From: Xanthobacteraceae bacterium
GTDB lineage: Bacteria; Pseudomonadota; Alphaproteobacteria; Rhizobiales; Xanthobacteraceae
Reading direction: 5' to 3'
Assembly (NCBI GenBank): GCA_019454205.1
Contig: CP075369.1
Location: 248,001 to 312,000 of the forward strand
Length of the DNA stretch: 64,000 bases
Positions 17,271 to 25,896 of the stretch are shown here, one piece after another. Made by a program: the position numbers and the translations under genes. The stretch's first letter is position 1, and each line of letters starts with the position of its first letter. Below the pieces are notes generated by a model. That model was not told where the DNA came from. It made no database searches and saw only the letters and a list, made by a program, of their open reading frames with translations.

Positions 17271-17513
17271 CATCGCCGCCACAATCTATTGCGTCGCAAT
17301 ATCGAACGCAGTTGCGAATAATACGAAATACAAAGTGGGCAGAGGCCCGAATTTGGTTATGCTGGGAACTTGAATGACCAAATAGAAAAAGAAAATCGGT
17401 TGGAATCGCCTTGCTGAATTCAAGTGAAGTCAAAGCAGAACGCACCCGCGCCGCTCACCGCGGCGGGACGATTTTTCTTTGTCGCGTAGCCGAAAGCACA
17501 AGGAGTTCCGCGA
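17271..17513 (+). promoter_or_regulatory. Leader region of the 2-oxoacid oxidoreductase genes
   Basis: 243 bases with no gene. It contains a perfect 13-base palindrome ATTGCGTCGCAAT at 17288-17300 and a further GTTGCGAAT at 17311-17319, which could be an operator. A GC-rich hairpin at 17445-17467 is followed by GACGATTTTTCTTT to 17480, which resembles an intrinsic terminator placed only 34 bases before the first start codon. An AAGGAG at about 17500 serves the start at 17514. No clear -35/-10 pair was found. Confidence 0.45.
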
Positions 17514-19394
17514 ATGGGCGCGGGAACGGAAGCACTGGAGCAAAGACCCGCTCCAGATAAGCGCGAAGCTGGAGTCGGGCATTCCGGTATGCGTGCCGGA
17601 ATGCCGGCGACCGATATTGGCAATCCGGACTACTTCCATAAGGTCGTCGATTGCCAGTGGGCTTGCCCCGCGCACACGCCCGTTCCCGAATACATCCGTC
17701 TGATCGCAGCCGGGCGTTACACCGACGCCTACATGGTGAACTGGAAATCGAATGTGTTTCCGGGAATCCTTGGCCGCACCTGCGACCGCCCGTGCGAACC
17801 TGCGTGCCGCCGCGGCCGCGTCGAGGCGGAGCCGGTCGCGATCTGCCGTCTGAAGCGCGTGGCCGCCGACAATAAAGAAGACATCGGTGCGCTGCTTCCC
17901 GAAAAGCCTGCAAGGAAAAACGGCAAGCGCATCGCGCTAATCGGCGCGGGGCCTGCTTCGCTGACCGTCGTGCGAGACTTGGCCCCGCTCGGCTATGAAA
18001 TCGTGGTGTTCGATGCCGACCGGCAGGGCGGCGGCATGATCCGCTCGCAGATTCCGCGCTTTCGCCTGCCGGAAGAAGTGATCGACGAGGAAGTCGGCTA
18101 CATCACCGGCCGAGGCTTCATCGAGATGCGCTTCGGCACGCGCATCGAGAGCATGAAGCAACTGCTCGCGGAAAAGTTCGATGCGGTCTTCGTCGGCTCC
18201 GGCGCGCCGCGCGGCCGCGACCTCGACATTCCGGGCCGCAACGAAGCGGCGAAGAACATTCATATCGGCATCGACTGGCTCTCGAATGTCTCGTTCGGTC
18301 ACATCGAAAAAATCGGCAAGCGCGTGATCGTGCTTGGCGGCGGCAATACCGCGATGGATTGTTGCCGCACCTCGCGCCGTCTCGGCGGCGAGGACGTGAA
18401 GGTCGTCGTCCGCTCCGGCTTCGACGAAATGAAGGCCTCGCCCTGGGAAAAGGAAGACGCGATGCACGAAGGCATCCCGATCTTCAATTTCCTCGTGCCA
18501 AAGGAATTCACGCACAAGGACGGCAAGCTCACCGGCGTCACCTTCGAGAAGGTCGTCGCGAAGAAGGACGAAAAGGGCCGTCGCCAGCTCGTGCCTTCCG
18601 GCGATCCTGACCAGCATTTCGAATGCGACGACGTGCTGGTCGCGGTCGGGCAGGAGAATGCTTTTCCTTGGATCGAGCGCGATTGCGGCATCGAGTTCGA
18701 CAAGTGGGAAATGCCGAAGGTGAACGAGGCCACCTTCCAGTCCAGCAACCCGAAAGTATTTTTCGGCGGCGATGCCGCGTTCGGCCCGAAGAATATCATC
18801 TGGGCAGTGGCGCACGGCCACGAAGCGGCGGTTTCCATCGACAAGTTTTGTAACGGCGAGGATGTCGCGAAACGACCGCCGCCGATGACCCATCTGATGA
18901 GCCAGAAGATGGGAATCCATGAATGGAGCTACGACAACGCGCCGTCGAACGAGCTTCGCCACAAGGTGCCGATGCGCGACCAGAAGATCGCGCTGAAAAG
19001 CATCAAGGCCGAGGTCGAACTCGGCTTCGACCGGAAGCTCGGTTACGCCGAAACCCAGCGCTGCCTGAACTGCGACGTGCAGACCGTGTTCGAGGCGAAG
19101 CTCTGCATCGAATGCGATGCCTGCGCCGATATCTGCCCGGTCGATTGCATTACCTTCACGCCGAATGCGCTGGAGCCGGACCTGCGGCTGATGCTGAACG
19201 CGCCGGCCGATAACCTGACGCAGGATTTATATGTCTCGCCGCAACTCAAGACAGGCCGTGTGCTGGTGAAGGACGAGGACGTCTGCCTGCATTGCGGGTT
19301 GTGCGCGGAGCGCTGCCCCACCGGCGCATGGGACATGCAGAAGTTTCTGCTCGAAATGACGCACGCGACGGAGGCCGGATGCTCTCGCGCGTAG
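17514..19394 (+). CDS. NAD(P)H/FAD/Fe-S oxidoreductase subunit of 2-oxoacid oxidoreductase (GltD-like, KorC type)
   Basis: 626 residues. The N-terminal region (about 45-110) is cysteine-rich (CQWACPAHTPVPEYI; GRTCDRPCEPACRR), like the Fe-S domain of glutamate synthase small chain. Two dinucleotide-binding sites follow: GAGPAS near 143 for FAD and GGGNTAMDCC near 275 for NAD(P)H. The C-terminus adds two [4Fe-4S] motifs, CIECDACADICPVDC and CLHCGLCAERCPTG. Its gene overlaps the alpha-subunit gene by 16 bases. This matches KorC of the KorABC 2-oxoglutarate:NADP oxidoreductase described in Azoarcus/Thauera, where it passes electrons between the 2-oxoacid enzyme and NADP(H). Substrate not proven. 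Confidence 0.85.
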   Translation: MGAGTEALEQRPAPDKREAGVGHSGMRAGMPATDIGNPDYFHKVVDCQWACPAHTPVPEYIRLIAAGRYTDAYMVNWKSNVFPGILGRTCDRPCEPACRRGRVEAEPVAICRLKRVAADNKEDIGALLPEKPARKNGKRIALIGAGPASLTVVRDLAPLGYEIVVFDADRQGGGMIRSQIPRFRLPEEVIDEEVGYITGRGFIEMRFGTRIESMKQLLAEKFDAVFVGSGAPRGRDLDIPGRNEAAKNIHIGIDWLSNVSFGHIEKIGKRVIVLGGGNTAMDCCRTSRRLGGEDVKVVVRSGFDEMKASPWEKEDAMHEGIPIFNFLVPKEFTHKDGKLTGVTFEKVVAKKDEKGRRQLVPSGDPDQHFECDDVLVAVGQENAFPWIERDCGIEFDKWEMPKVNEATFQSSNPKVFFGGDAAFGPKNIIWAVAHGHEAAVSIDKFCNGEDVAKRPPPMTHLMSQKMGIHEWSYDNAPSNELRHKVPMRDQKIALKSIKAEVELGFDRKLGYAETQRCLNCDVQTVFEAKLCIECDACADICPVDCITFTPNALEPDLRLMLNAPADNLTQDLYVSPQLKTGRVLVKDEDVCLHCGLCAERCPTGAWDMQKFLLEMTHATEAGCSRA

Positions 19395-21211
19395 AAAAGA
19401 TCAACGACTTCGTCATCCGCCTCGCGAACGTGAACGGTTCCGGCTCTGCGAGCGCGAACCGCATCTTCGCGCGTTCGATGATCCGGATGGGAATTCCTGT
19501 CGGCTCGCGCAACATCTTCCCGTCGAACATTCAGGGTCTGCCCACCTGGTACGAAGTGCGCGTTTCCGGCGCGGGTCATCTCGGCCGCCGCGGCGGCTAC
19601 GACATGATGGTCGCGATGAATCCGCAGACCTGGGACAAGGATGTCGCCGGGATCGATACCGGCGGTTATCTTTTCTACGACTCGACGAAACCGCTGCCGC
19701 AATCGAAATTCCGCGACGACATCACCGTCATCGGGATGCCGCTCACCGAAATCTGCAACGCGCAGTATTCCGATCCGCGCCAGCGCCAGCTTTTCAAGAA
19801 CATCATGTATGTCGGCGCGCTGGACGCGTTGCTCGGCATCGACACGGATGCCAGCGAAGCGCTGATCAAGGAACTCTACAAGGGCAAGGACAAGCTGATC
19901 GCGCCGAATATCGAGGCGCTGCATATCGGCCGCGGCTACGCGGAGAAGAACCTCAAGGGTGCGATTGGCCTGAAGGTAAAGCGCGCGGATTCGGTGGGCG
20001 AGCGCATCCTGATCGAAGGCAATGCCGCATGCGCGCTCGGTTGCGTCTATGGCGGCGCGACGGTGGCCGCGTGGTATCCGATCACGCCTTCGACTTCCGT
20101 GGCCGAGGCTTTCGCAAGCTACTGCAAGAAACTTCGCGCGGGCGAGGACGGCAACAAATATGCGATCGTACAGGCGGAGGACGAACTCGCCGCCATCGGC
20201 GTCGTGATCGGCGCGGGCTGGAACGGTTCGCGCGCCTTCACCGCGACTTCCGGCCCCGGCATTTCGTTGATGCAGGAGTTCATCGGGCTGGCTTACTTCG
20301 CGGAAATTCCTGCGGTGCTGATCGACGTGCAGCGCGGCGGTCCCTCGACCGGCATGCCGACGCGCACGCAGCAATCCGATCTTCTGTCCGCTGCCTTCGC
20401 CTCGCACGGCGACACGCGGCACGTCCTGCTGCTGCCTGCCGACCCGAAGGAAGCCTTCGAAATGTCGGCAACCGCGCTCGATCTCGCCGACCGGCTACAG
20501 ACTCCGATTTTCGTGATGACCGATCTCGACATCGGCATGAACGAATGGCTGGTCGATCCGCTCGCATGGGACGACAAAAAGAAAATGGATCGTGGCAAGG
20601 TGATGACCTTTGCCGATCTCGAAAGCGGAAAAGATTTCGGCCGTTACCTCGATGTCGATGGCGACGGCATTCCGTTCCGCACCTATCCGGGTACGCATCC
20701 CACGAAAGGCGCCTATTTCACGCGCGGTACCTCGCGCGACCGCTATGCGCGCTACACCGAGGAAGGCCCGGCTTACGTCGACAACATGGACCGGCTGTTG
20801 CGGAAGTTCGAAACCGCAAAATCGCTGGTTCCCGCGCCGCTCAAATACGACGCGCCGAAAGCGACGAGATACGGCGTGATCTATTTCGGCTCGACCACTG
20901 CTGCGATGGACGAGGCGATCCTCGCGCTGAACGACAAGAACATCCTGCTCGATCGTCTCCGCGTTCGCGCCTATCCGTTCAGCGACGCCGTGATCGACTT
21001 CATCAAGAACCACGACCGCATTTATGTCGTCGAGCAAAACCGCGACGCGCAACTGCGCACGCTGCTGCTCGATACCGGCAAGGTCGATCCGCAAAAGCTG
21101 GTTTCGGTGCTGCACTATGACGGCAATCCCGTCACCGCGCGCTTCATCGTCAACGACATCTCGCTGAAACACGGCATGGAGAAGCCGCCGCTGAAGGAGC
21201 CTGTGGCGTGA
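19379..21211 (+). CDS. 2-oxoacid:acceptor oxidoreductase, fused gamma-alpha subunit (KorA type)
   Basis: 610 residues from the ATG at 19379, which lies inside the end of the previous gene and begins MLSRVEKINDFVIRLANVNG. Residues about 10-190 are the gamma domain (GSGSASANRIFARSMIRMG). From about 205 the alpha domain begins with IEGNAACALGCVYGGATVAAWYPITPSTS and contains the pyrimidine-side thiamine-PP contacts (QAEDELAAIGVVIGAGWNG, SGPGISLMQEFIGLA). With the beta subunit it decarboxylates a 2-oxoacid to the acyl-CoA, transferring electrons to Fe-S centres. Fused gamma-alpha subunits are typical of 2-oxoglutarate-type enzymes, but pyruvate or branched-chain 2-oxoacids cannot be excluded. Confidence 0.87.
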   Translation: MLSRVEKINDFVIRLANVNGSGSASANRIFARSMIRMGIPVGSRNIFPSNIQGLPTWYEVRVSGAGHLGRRGGYDMMVAMNPQTWDKDVAGIDTGGYLFYDSTKPLPQSKFRDDITVIGMPLTEICNAQYSDPRQRQLFKNIMYVGALDALLGIDTDASEALIKELYKGKDKLIAPNIEALHIGRGYAEKNLKGAIGLKVKRADSVGERILIEGNAACALGCVYGGATVAAWYPITPSTSVAEAFASYCKKLRAGEDGNKYAIVQAEDELAAIGVVIGAGWNGSRAFTATSGPGISLMQEFIGLAYFAEIPAVLIDVQRGGPSTGMPTRTQQSDLLSAAFASHGDTRHVLLLPADPKEAFEMSATALDLADRLQTPIFVMTDLDIGMNEWLVDPLAWDDKKKMDRGKVMTFADLESGKDFGRYLDVDGDGIPFRTYPGTHPTKGAYFTRGTSRDRYARYTEEGPAYVDNMDRLLRKFETAKSLVPAPLKYDAPKATRYGVIYFGSTTAAMDEAILALNDKNILLDRLRVRAYPFSDAVIDFIKNHDRIYVVEQNRDAQLRTLLLDTGKVDPQKLVSVLHYDGNPVTARFIVNDISLKHGMEKPPLKEPVA

Positions 21212-22263
21212 CCTGGATCACGAAACCGAAACTGCACCATCCGAAGCTGCCGGTGAATGCGCTCGGCTTCACGCATCGCGACTACGAAGGCGCGGTCTCT
21301 ACGCTGTGCGCGGGTTGCGGGCACGACTCGATTTCTTCCGCGATCATGCAGGCTTGTTTCGAGATCGACCTGCCGCCGCACCGGCTCGCGAAACTTTCCG
21401 GCATCGGCTGCTCGTCGAAGACGCCGACTTATTTCCTCGGCCAGAGTCACGGCTTCAATTCGGTGCACGGCCGCATGCCGTCGGTCTTGACCGGCGCGAA
21501 CCTCGCGAACCGCGATCTCGTTTACATGGGCATTTCCGGCGATGGCGACTCGGCCTCGATTGGTCTCGGCCAGTTCGCGCATTGCATCCGCCGTGGCGTG
21601 AACATGGTCTACATCGTCGAGAACAACGGCGTGTATGGCCTCACCAAGGGCCAGTTTTCCGCCACCGCCGACAAAGGCTCGAAGTCGAAGAAAGGCGTCA
21701 GCAATCCCGACAGCCCGATGGACCTCGTTTCGCTCGCGCTGATCGCGGGCGCGAGCTTCGTCGGCCGTTCGTTCTCGGGCGACAAGAAGCAACTCGTCGA
21801 ACTGATCAAGGCCGCGATTGCGCACAAGGGCGCGGCTTTCCTCGACGTGATCTCGCCCTGCATTGCCTTCAACAACCACGCCGGTTCGACCAAGAGCTTC
21901 GATTACGTGCGCGAGCACAACGAGGCGGTGAACGCGCTCGAATTCCTTGAGGGCAGGGAGGAGATCACCGTCGACCACGATCCCGGCACCACCATCAACG
22001 TCACGCAGCACGACGGTTCGGTGTTGCGGCTGAAAAAACTTGCCGAGGACCACGACCCGACCGACCGCGCCTCCGTGATGAATTTCATCCAGCGCCACAA
22101 TGTGCGCGGCGAAATCGTCACCGGGCTGCTCTATGTCGAGCCGGACTCGGAAGACCTGCACGACCGCCTCGGCGTGACAAAGCGGCCGTTGAACACGCTG
22201 TCCGACCAAGATCTTTGCCCCGGCAGCGTGATGCTGGAAAAGATCAATGCGGGGCTGCGCTAA
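21208..22263 (+). CDS. 2-oxoacid:acceptor oxidoreductase beta subunit (KorB type)
   Basis: 351 residues. The GTG start at 21208 overlaps the stop of the alpha-subunit gene (GTGA), indicating coupling. The protein carries the thiamine-PP and Fe-S residues: LCAGCGHDSISSA with two cysteines, IGCSSKTPTYFLGQSHGFNSVHGRMP, and the Mg-TPP motif ISGDGDSASIGLGQF followed by ENNGVYGLTKGQFSAT. It is the last gene of the three-gene operon and would assemble with the gamma-alpha and the NAD(P)H subunits in the cytoplasm. An imperfect hairpin follows before the next gene. Confidence 0.88.
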   Translation: MTWITKPKLHHPKLPVNALGFTHRDYEGAVSTLCAGCGHDSISSAIMQACFEIDLPPHRLAKLSGIGCSSKTPTYFLGQSHGFNSVHGRMPSVLTGANLANRDLVYMGISGDGDSASIGLGQFAHCIRRGVNMVYIVENNGVYGLTKGQFSATADKGSKSKKGVSNPDSPMDLVSLALIAGASFVGRSFSGDKKQLVELIKAAIAHKGAAFLDVISPCIAFNNHAGSTKSFDYVREHNEAVNALEFLEGREEITVDHDPGTTINVTQHDGSVLRLKKLAEDHDPTDRASVMNFIQRHNVRGEIVTGLLYVEPDSEDLHDRLGVTKRPLNTLSDQDLCPGSVMLEKINAGLR

Positions 22264-22308
22264 GGATTGACGCAGATCATCCCGTGTTTACGTAGCCCTG
22301 CATTTACT

Positions 22309-22349
22309 CGCCTTCGGCAGGCCGGTATCAACTAGCCTGACAGAAGGCG
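22309..22349 (+). promoter_or_regulatory. Inverted repeat covering the ribosome-binding site of the metallophosphoesterase gene
   Basis: CGCCTTC (22309-22315) pairs with GAAGGCG (22343-22349), and inside it CAGGC (22318-22322) pairs with GCCTG (22335-22339), enclosing a 12-base loop. The 3' arm contains most of the AAGGCGGAG that serves the GTG start at 22359, so the fold could mask translation initiation. Confidence 0.4.
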
Positions 22350-22358
22350 GAGTACCCG

Positions 22359-23099
22359 GTGCGCATCGCGCTGTTTTCGGACATTCATGCCAACCGCGAG
22401 GCATTCGAAGCCTGTCTGGCCGATGCGCGGCAAGCGGGGTTCGACGCAATCGCGCTGCTCGGCGATTACGTCGGCTATGGCGCGGACCCGGAATGGTCGG
22501 TCGATAAGCTGATCGAGTTGCGGCAGTCCGGCGCCGTTGCCGTGCTCGGCAATCATGATGCCGCTGTCGTGGAGAACGTGCCCGGCTTCAATCCGGTCGC
22601 GCAACTGGCGATCGAATGGACACGCAAGCAATTGTCGCTTGCGCAGCAGGAGTTTCTGAAATCCCTGCCGCTGACGGTCGAGCAAGACGACCGTCTTTTC
22701 GTTCATGCCAGTGCCGACAACCCTTCCGCCTGGCACTACGTGACGAATGTCGAAGGAGCCGCGCAATGCCTGCACGCAGCTTCCCCGATGCTTACCGTTT
22801 GCGGCCACGTCCATGAGCCGGCGATCTATTCGATGTCGCCAGCCGCGAAGATGACGTCTTTTACTCCGGTCGTGGATGTCGAAATCCCGCTCCTGCCGAA
22901 TCGCAAGTGGCTCGTCGTGCTTGGTTCGGTCGGCCAGCCGCGCGACAGGAACCCGGCGGCCTCCTACGCCATTCTCGATACCGATAAAGCGGCGGTGACC
23001 TATCGGCGCGTCGCGTATGACGTCGATGCGGCTGCGAAAAAGATTCTCGCGGCAGGCCTTCCGCAGCGTCTCGCCGGACGTCTGTTCGAAGGCCGCTAA
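22359..23099 (+). CDS. Calcineurin-like metallophosphoesterase
   Basis: 246 residues from a GTG start preceded by AAGGCGGAG. All metal-binding blocks are present: FSDIHANREAFEA (Asp, His), LLGDYVGYGADP (Asp), VLGNHDAAV (Asn-His), and VCGHVHEPAIY (His-x-His). The short compact form resembles YfcE/diadenosine-tetraphosphatase-like and PP2A-type bacterial enzymes. It is soluble. It ends 2 bases before a Ser/Thr protein kinase gene, so it may be the opposing phosphatase or may act on a nucleotide. That link is inferred from position alone. Confidence 0.85.
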   Translation: MRIALFSDIHANREAFEACLADARQAGFDAIALLGDYVGYGADPEWSVDKLIELRQSGAVAVLGNHDAAVVENVPGFNPVAQLAIEWTRKQLSLAQQEFLKSLPLTVEQDDRLFVHASADNPSAWHYVTNVEGAAQCLHAASPMLTVCGHVHEPAIYSMSPAAKMTSFTPVVDVEIPLLPNRKWLVVLGSVGQPRDRNPAASYAILDTDKAAVTYRRVAYDVDAAAKKILAAGLPQRLAGRLFEGR

Positions 23100-23101
23100 T
23101 A

Positions 23102-24520
23102 ATGTCGCAGAGATTCGAACCCGGTGCCGTCATCGACGGCTTCACGCTGCAAGACCGCGTGCACATGGGCGGCATGGCCACGCTCTGGAGCGTGACGAAG
23201 CAGGGCGATCCGCGCCCGATGCTCATGAAGGTGCCGCATTTCGGCGAAGGCTCCGACCCGGCCGCGATCGTCAGCTTCGAGATGGAGCGGATGATCTTGC
23301 CGCGCCTGAGCGGGCCGCACGTTCCGCAATTCGTCGCCGCAGGTGATTTCTCGAACCAGCCTTACCTCGTGATGGAGCGGATCGAGGGGACTACGCTCCT
23401 AGCGAAGCTGGACGCATTGCCGCTCGGCTACGAAGAGGCAGCCGCCATCGCCAGCCGTATCGCGGCCGCGCTGAGCGATCTGCACCGCCAGAATGTCATT
23501 CATCTGGACGTGAAGCCGAGCAACATCATCTTCCGCCCGGACGGCGCCGCCGTGCTGATCGATTACGGCTTGTCGCATCATCGCCAGTTGCCCGACCTGA
23601 TGCAGGAAGAATTCCGCCTGCCATACGGCACCGCCCCGTACATGGCGCCGGAGCAATTGCTCGGCGTGCGCAGCGATGCGCGCTCGGACCAGTTTGCGCT
23701 CGGTGTTATTCTGTATTTCTTCTCGACCGGCGAGCGTCCATTCGGCGAAGGCGAAACCATGCGCGCGATGCGCCGCCGCCTGTGGCGCGATCCCTATCCG
23801 CCGCGTAGCTTGCGCGCAGATTATCCGCCGTGGCTGCAGGAAGTTGTGTTGCGCTGTCTCGAGGTCGAGCCGGCCTGGCGCTATCCGGCGATGTCTCATC
23901 TCTCGTTTGATCTTGCGCAGCCGGATCAGGTGAAGCTGACTGCGCGTTCGCAGAAATTGAAGCGCGATCCGCTGTCGGTCGTATTGCGCCGCCGTTTCAA
24001 TCCGGACCTGAAGCGCGGCATCGTGAAGGAAACCGAGGTCGATCTCTCGGAAGCGCCCATTATTATGGCGGCGGTCGACATTTCCGCGGATGCCGCCGCG
24101 AACGAAGCGTTGCTTGCCGAAACCAGGCGGCTGCTCGCATCCGCGCCCGAGGCAAGGCTGGCTTGCGTGAACGTGCTGAAGCAGAACCGGATTGCCCTCG
24201 ACACTACGCTCGACGAGCAGGGGAAGAACAAGCACATCGAGCGCATGGCGGCGCTAAGGAAATGGGCCGCCCCGCTGCAACTCGAAGCGCCGCGCGTAAC
24301 CGTGCATGTGCTGGAGGAGATCGACCCCGCCTCGGCAATCCTCGAATTCGCGCGCCTCAATGCAGCCGGCCACATCCTGATCGGCGCGCGCCGCAATTCT
24401 TTCCGTAAAAAATTGCTGGGCAGCGTTTCGGCAAAAGTCGCGGCCGAGGCATCCTGTTCCGTCACCGTTGTCAGGCCCGCGGAAGCTATTGACCGGTCCC
24501 GTTATCTGTACGACGACTGA
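23102..24520 (+). CDS. Serine/threonine protein kinase fused to a universal-stress (UspA) domain
   Basis: 472 residues, no membrane segment. Residues about 10-270 are an eukaryotic-type kinase: a degenerate Gly loop (RVHMGGMATLWSV), Lys in PMLMKVPHFG, HLDVKPSNIIF (catalytic Asp near residue 138), IDYGLSHH in place of DFG, and PYMAPEQLLG. From about residue 315, IIMAAVDISADAAANEALLAETRRLL starts a UspA-like domain ending in ILIGARRNSFRKKLLGSVSAKVAAEASCSVTVVRP, the classic nucleotide-binding tail. The gene starts 2 bases after the phosphoesterase stop. Targets are unknown. The fusion suggests a cytosolic kinase whose activity is tied to stress or nucleotide binding. Confidence 0.87.
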   Translation: MSQRFEPGAVIDGFTLQDRVHMGGMATLWSVTKQGDPRPMLMKVPHFGEGSDPAAIVSFEMERMILPRLSGPHVPQFVAAGDFSNQPYLVMERIEGTTLLAKLDALPLGYEEAAAIASRIAAALSDLHRQNVIHLDVKPSNIIFRPDGAAVLIDYGLSHHRQLPDLMQEEFRLPYGTAPYMAPEQLLGVRSDARSDQFALGVILYFFSTGERPFGEGETMRAMRRRLWRDPYPPRSLRADYPPWLQEVVLRCLEVEPAWRYPAMSHLSFDLAQPDQVKLTARSQKLKRDPLSVVLRRRFNPDLKRGIVKETEVDLSEAPIIMAAVDISADAAANEALLAETRRLLASAPEARLACVNVLKQNRIALDTTLDEQGKNKHIERMAALRKWAAPLQLEAPRVTVHVLEEIDPASAILEFARLNAAGHILIGARRNSFRKKLLGSVSAKVAAEASCSVTVVRPAEAIDRSRYLYDD

Positions 24521-24546
24521 CCTTTCGCCGGTTGCTTCCGCAAGTA

Positions 24547-25683
24547 ATGACTCTTCCGGACCTTTCCCGCGCTCCCGCAAGCGTACGCACGCTGCTCACC
24601 CTGATCGCTGCCGTGATCGGCGGCGCGATTTTCGCGTATCTCCATTTGCCCGCTGCATGGCTTGCCGGTTCGCTGGTCGCCGTATCCGCGCTCGCGCTGG
24701 CCGGCGCGCCGGTTTATGTGCCGGATCTTCTCCGCAAGATCATCTTTGTCGTGCTCGGCATTTCGCTGGGCGCGGCGGTGACGCCGGAAACACTGGCCGG
24801 CATCCGCACCTGGCCCATCACGCTTTCGGTTCTGGTCTTGTCGTTGCCAGCAACGATGGCAGCGGTGATGCTCTATCTGCATTACGTTTCGGGCTGGAAA
24901 TATCGCGAGACATTATATGCGAGCGCTCCCGGCGCGCTGTCCGCGGTGCTCGCGATGGCGGCCGATGCGAAAGTGGATGTGCGCATGGTTGCCTTCGTGC
25001 AGACCGTCCGCGTGTTCTTCCTGATCGCGGCATTGCCGGGCGCTTTGCTGGCGGCAGGGCTTTCACCGCATGCGGGCGCGGTTCCGCCCGCGGCCGCGGT
25101 TCATACGGCTTCGTTGAATGACATGCTGATCATGGCAGGCACGGGCATCGCCTCCGCATTGATTGCGGAACGGCTGCGCGTGCCGGCGGGACTGATGATC
25201 GGCCCGATGATCGTGAACGGCGTGCTGCATGGCAGCGGCTATGTGCAGGGAAACATTCCGCCGGTGCTGCTGCTCATATCCTTTGTCGTGCTCGGCGCAT
25301 TCACGGGAACGCGCTTCGCGGGGACGACGGCCGCGATGATCCGCCGCCTGTTTCTTGATTCGATCGGCGCTTTCGTCGTGGCCATGATCGTTGCGGTTAT
25401 TTTCGCCTTCGCCGCGTCATGGCTGTCGGGCGAGGACATCGCCAAGACCATCCTCGCTTTCGCGCCCGGCGGTCTGGAAGCGATGACGATTCTCGCGTTT
25501 CTGATCGGGCTAGACCCGGCCTTCGTCGGCGCGCACCATCTGGTCCGCTTTCTTCTGATCGCAGCGCTGCTGCCCTTCATCGCGCGCCTGCTGATGGGCA
25601 AGGGAGCCGAAGCCATCGCCCTGCCTGAAGCGGAGCAGGAGGAACGCGCGAAAAAACCGTCTCTCGACGGGGGCGGGGAATAG
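24547..25683 (+). CDS. AbrB-family integral membrane protein (PF05145-type)
   Basis: 378 residues, about ten transmembrane helices arranged as two similar halves (LPAAWLAGSLVAVSALALAG and VPAGLMIGPMIVNGVLHGSG), the duplication that defines the membrane 'AbrB' family. These proteins are often mislabelled as AbrB regulators, but they have no DNA-binding domain. E. coli AbrB of this family has been linked to regulation of aidB. Later proposals make them transporters. The ATG at 24547 is preferred over an upstream in-frame TTG at 24532. It follows the kinase gene by 26 bases and precedes a tRNA gene on the other strand. Confidence 0.82.
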   Translation: MTLPDLSRAPASVRTLLTLIAAVIGGAIFAYLHLPAAWLAGSLVAVSALALAGAPVYVPDLLRKIIFVVLGISLGAAVTPETLAGIRTWPITLSVLVLSLPATMAAVMLYLHYVSGWKYRETLYASAPGALSAVLAMAADAKVDVRMVAFVQTVRVFFLIAALPGALLAAGLSPHAGAVPPAAAVHTASLNDMLIMAGTGIASALIAERLRVPAGLMIGPMIVNGVLHGSGYVQGNIPPVLLLISFVVLGAFTGTRFAGTTAAMIRRLFLDSIGAFVVAMIVAVIFAFAASWLSGEDIAKTILAFAPGGLEAMTILAFLIGLDPAFVGAHHLVRFLLIAALLPFIARLLMGKGAEAIALPEAEQEERAKKPSLDGGGE

Positions 25684-25706
25684 CCGGGCGTAATCGGGCT
25701 GGGGAC

Positions 25707-25781
25707 TGGTGCTGCCGCACAGGATTGAACTGTGGACCTCCTCATTACCAATGAGGTGCTCTACCACTGAGCTACGGCAGC
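25707..25781 (-). tRNA. tRNA-Thr (anticodon GGT)
   Basis: On the minus strand the 5' acceptor arm GCTGCCG (25781-25775) pairs with CGGCAGC (25717-25711). The D arm has GCTCAGTGGTAGAGC. The anticodon loop TTGGTAA carries GGT within CTCAT/ATGAG stem arms, and the T arm has GTTCAATCC. The discriminator A and an encoded CCA (25709-25707) complete a 75-nt tRNA. A candidate promoter lies upstream at 25829-25857. Confidence 0.97.
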
Positions 25782-25828
25782 GAATCCGGTTGAAACGGTG
25801 GCCCTCGGGGCCACGCGGCAGAGGGTTT

Positions 25829-25857
25829 GCCATAGGGGTCCGGCGCTCGCAAGCCAA
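25829..25857 (-). promoter_or_regulatory. Candidate sigma-70 promoter of tRNA-Thr
   Basis: Reading leftward, TTGGCT (25857-25852) and TATGGC (25834-25829) are separated by 17 bases, about 48 bases before the tRNA 5' end. A small dyad TGGCCC/GGGCCA lies in the transcribed leader. Confidence 0.4.
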
Positions 25858-25896
25858 GCCTTGAAAGGCCCGCCAAGCCGCGATACCGGGGGCGAA

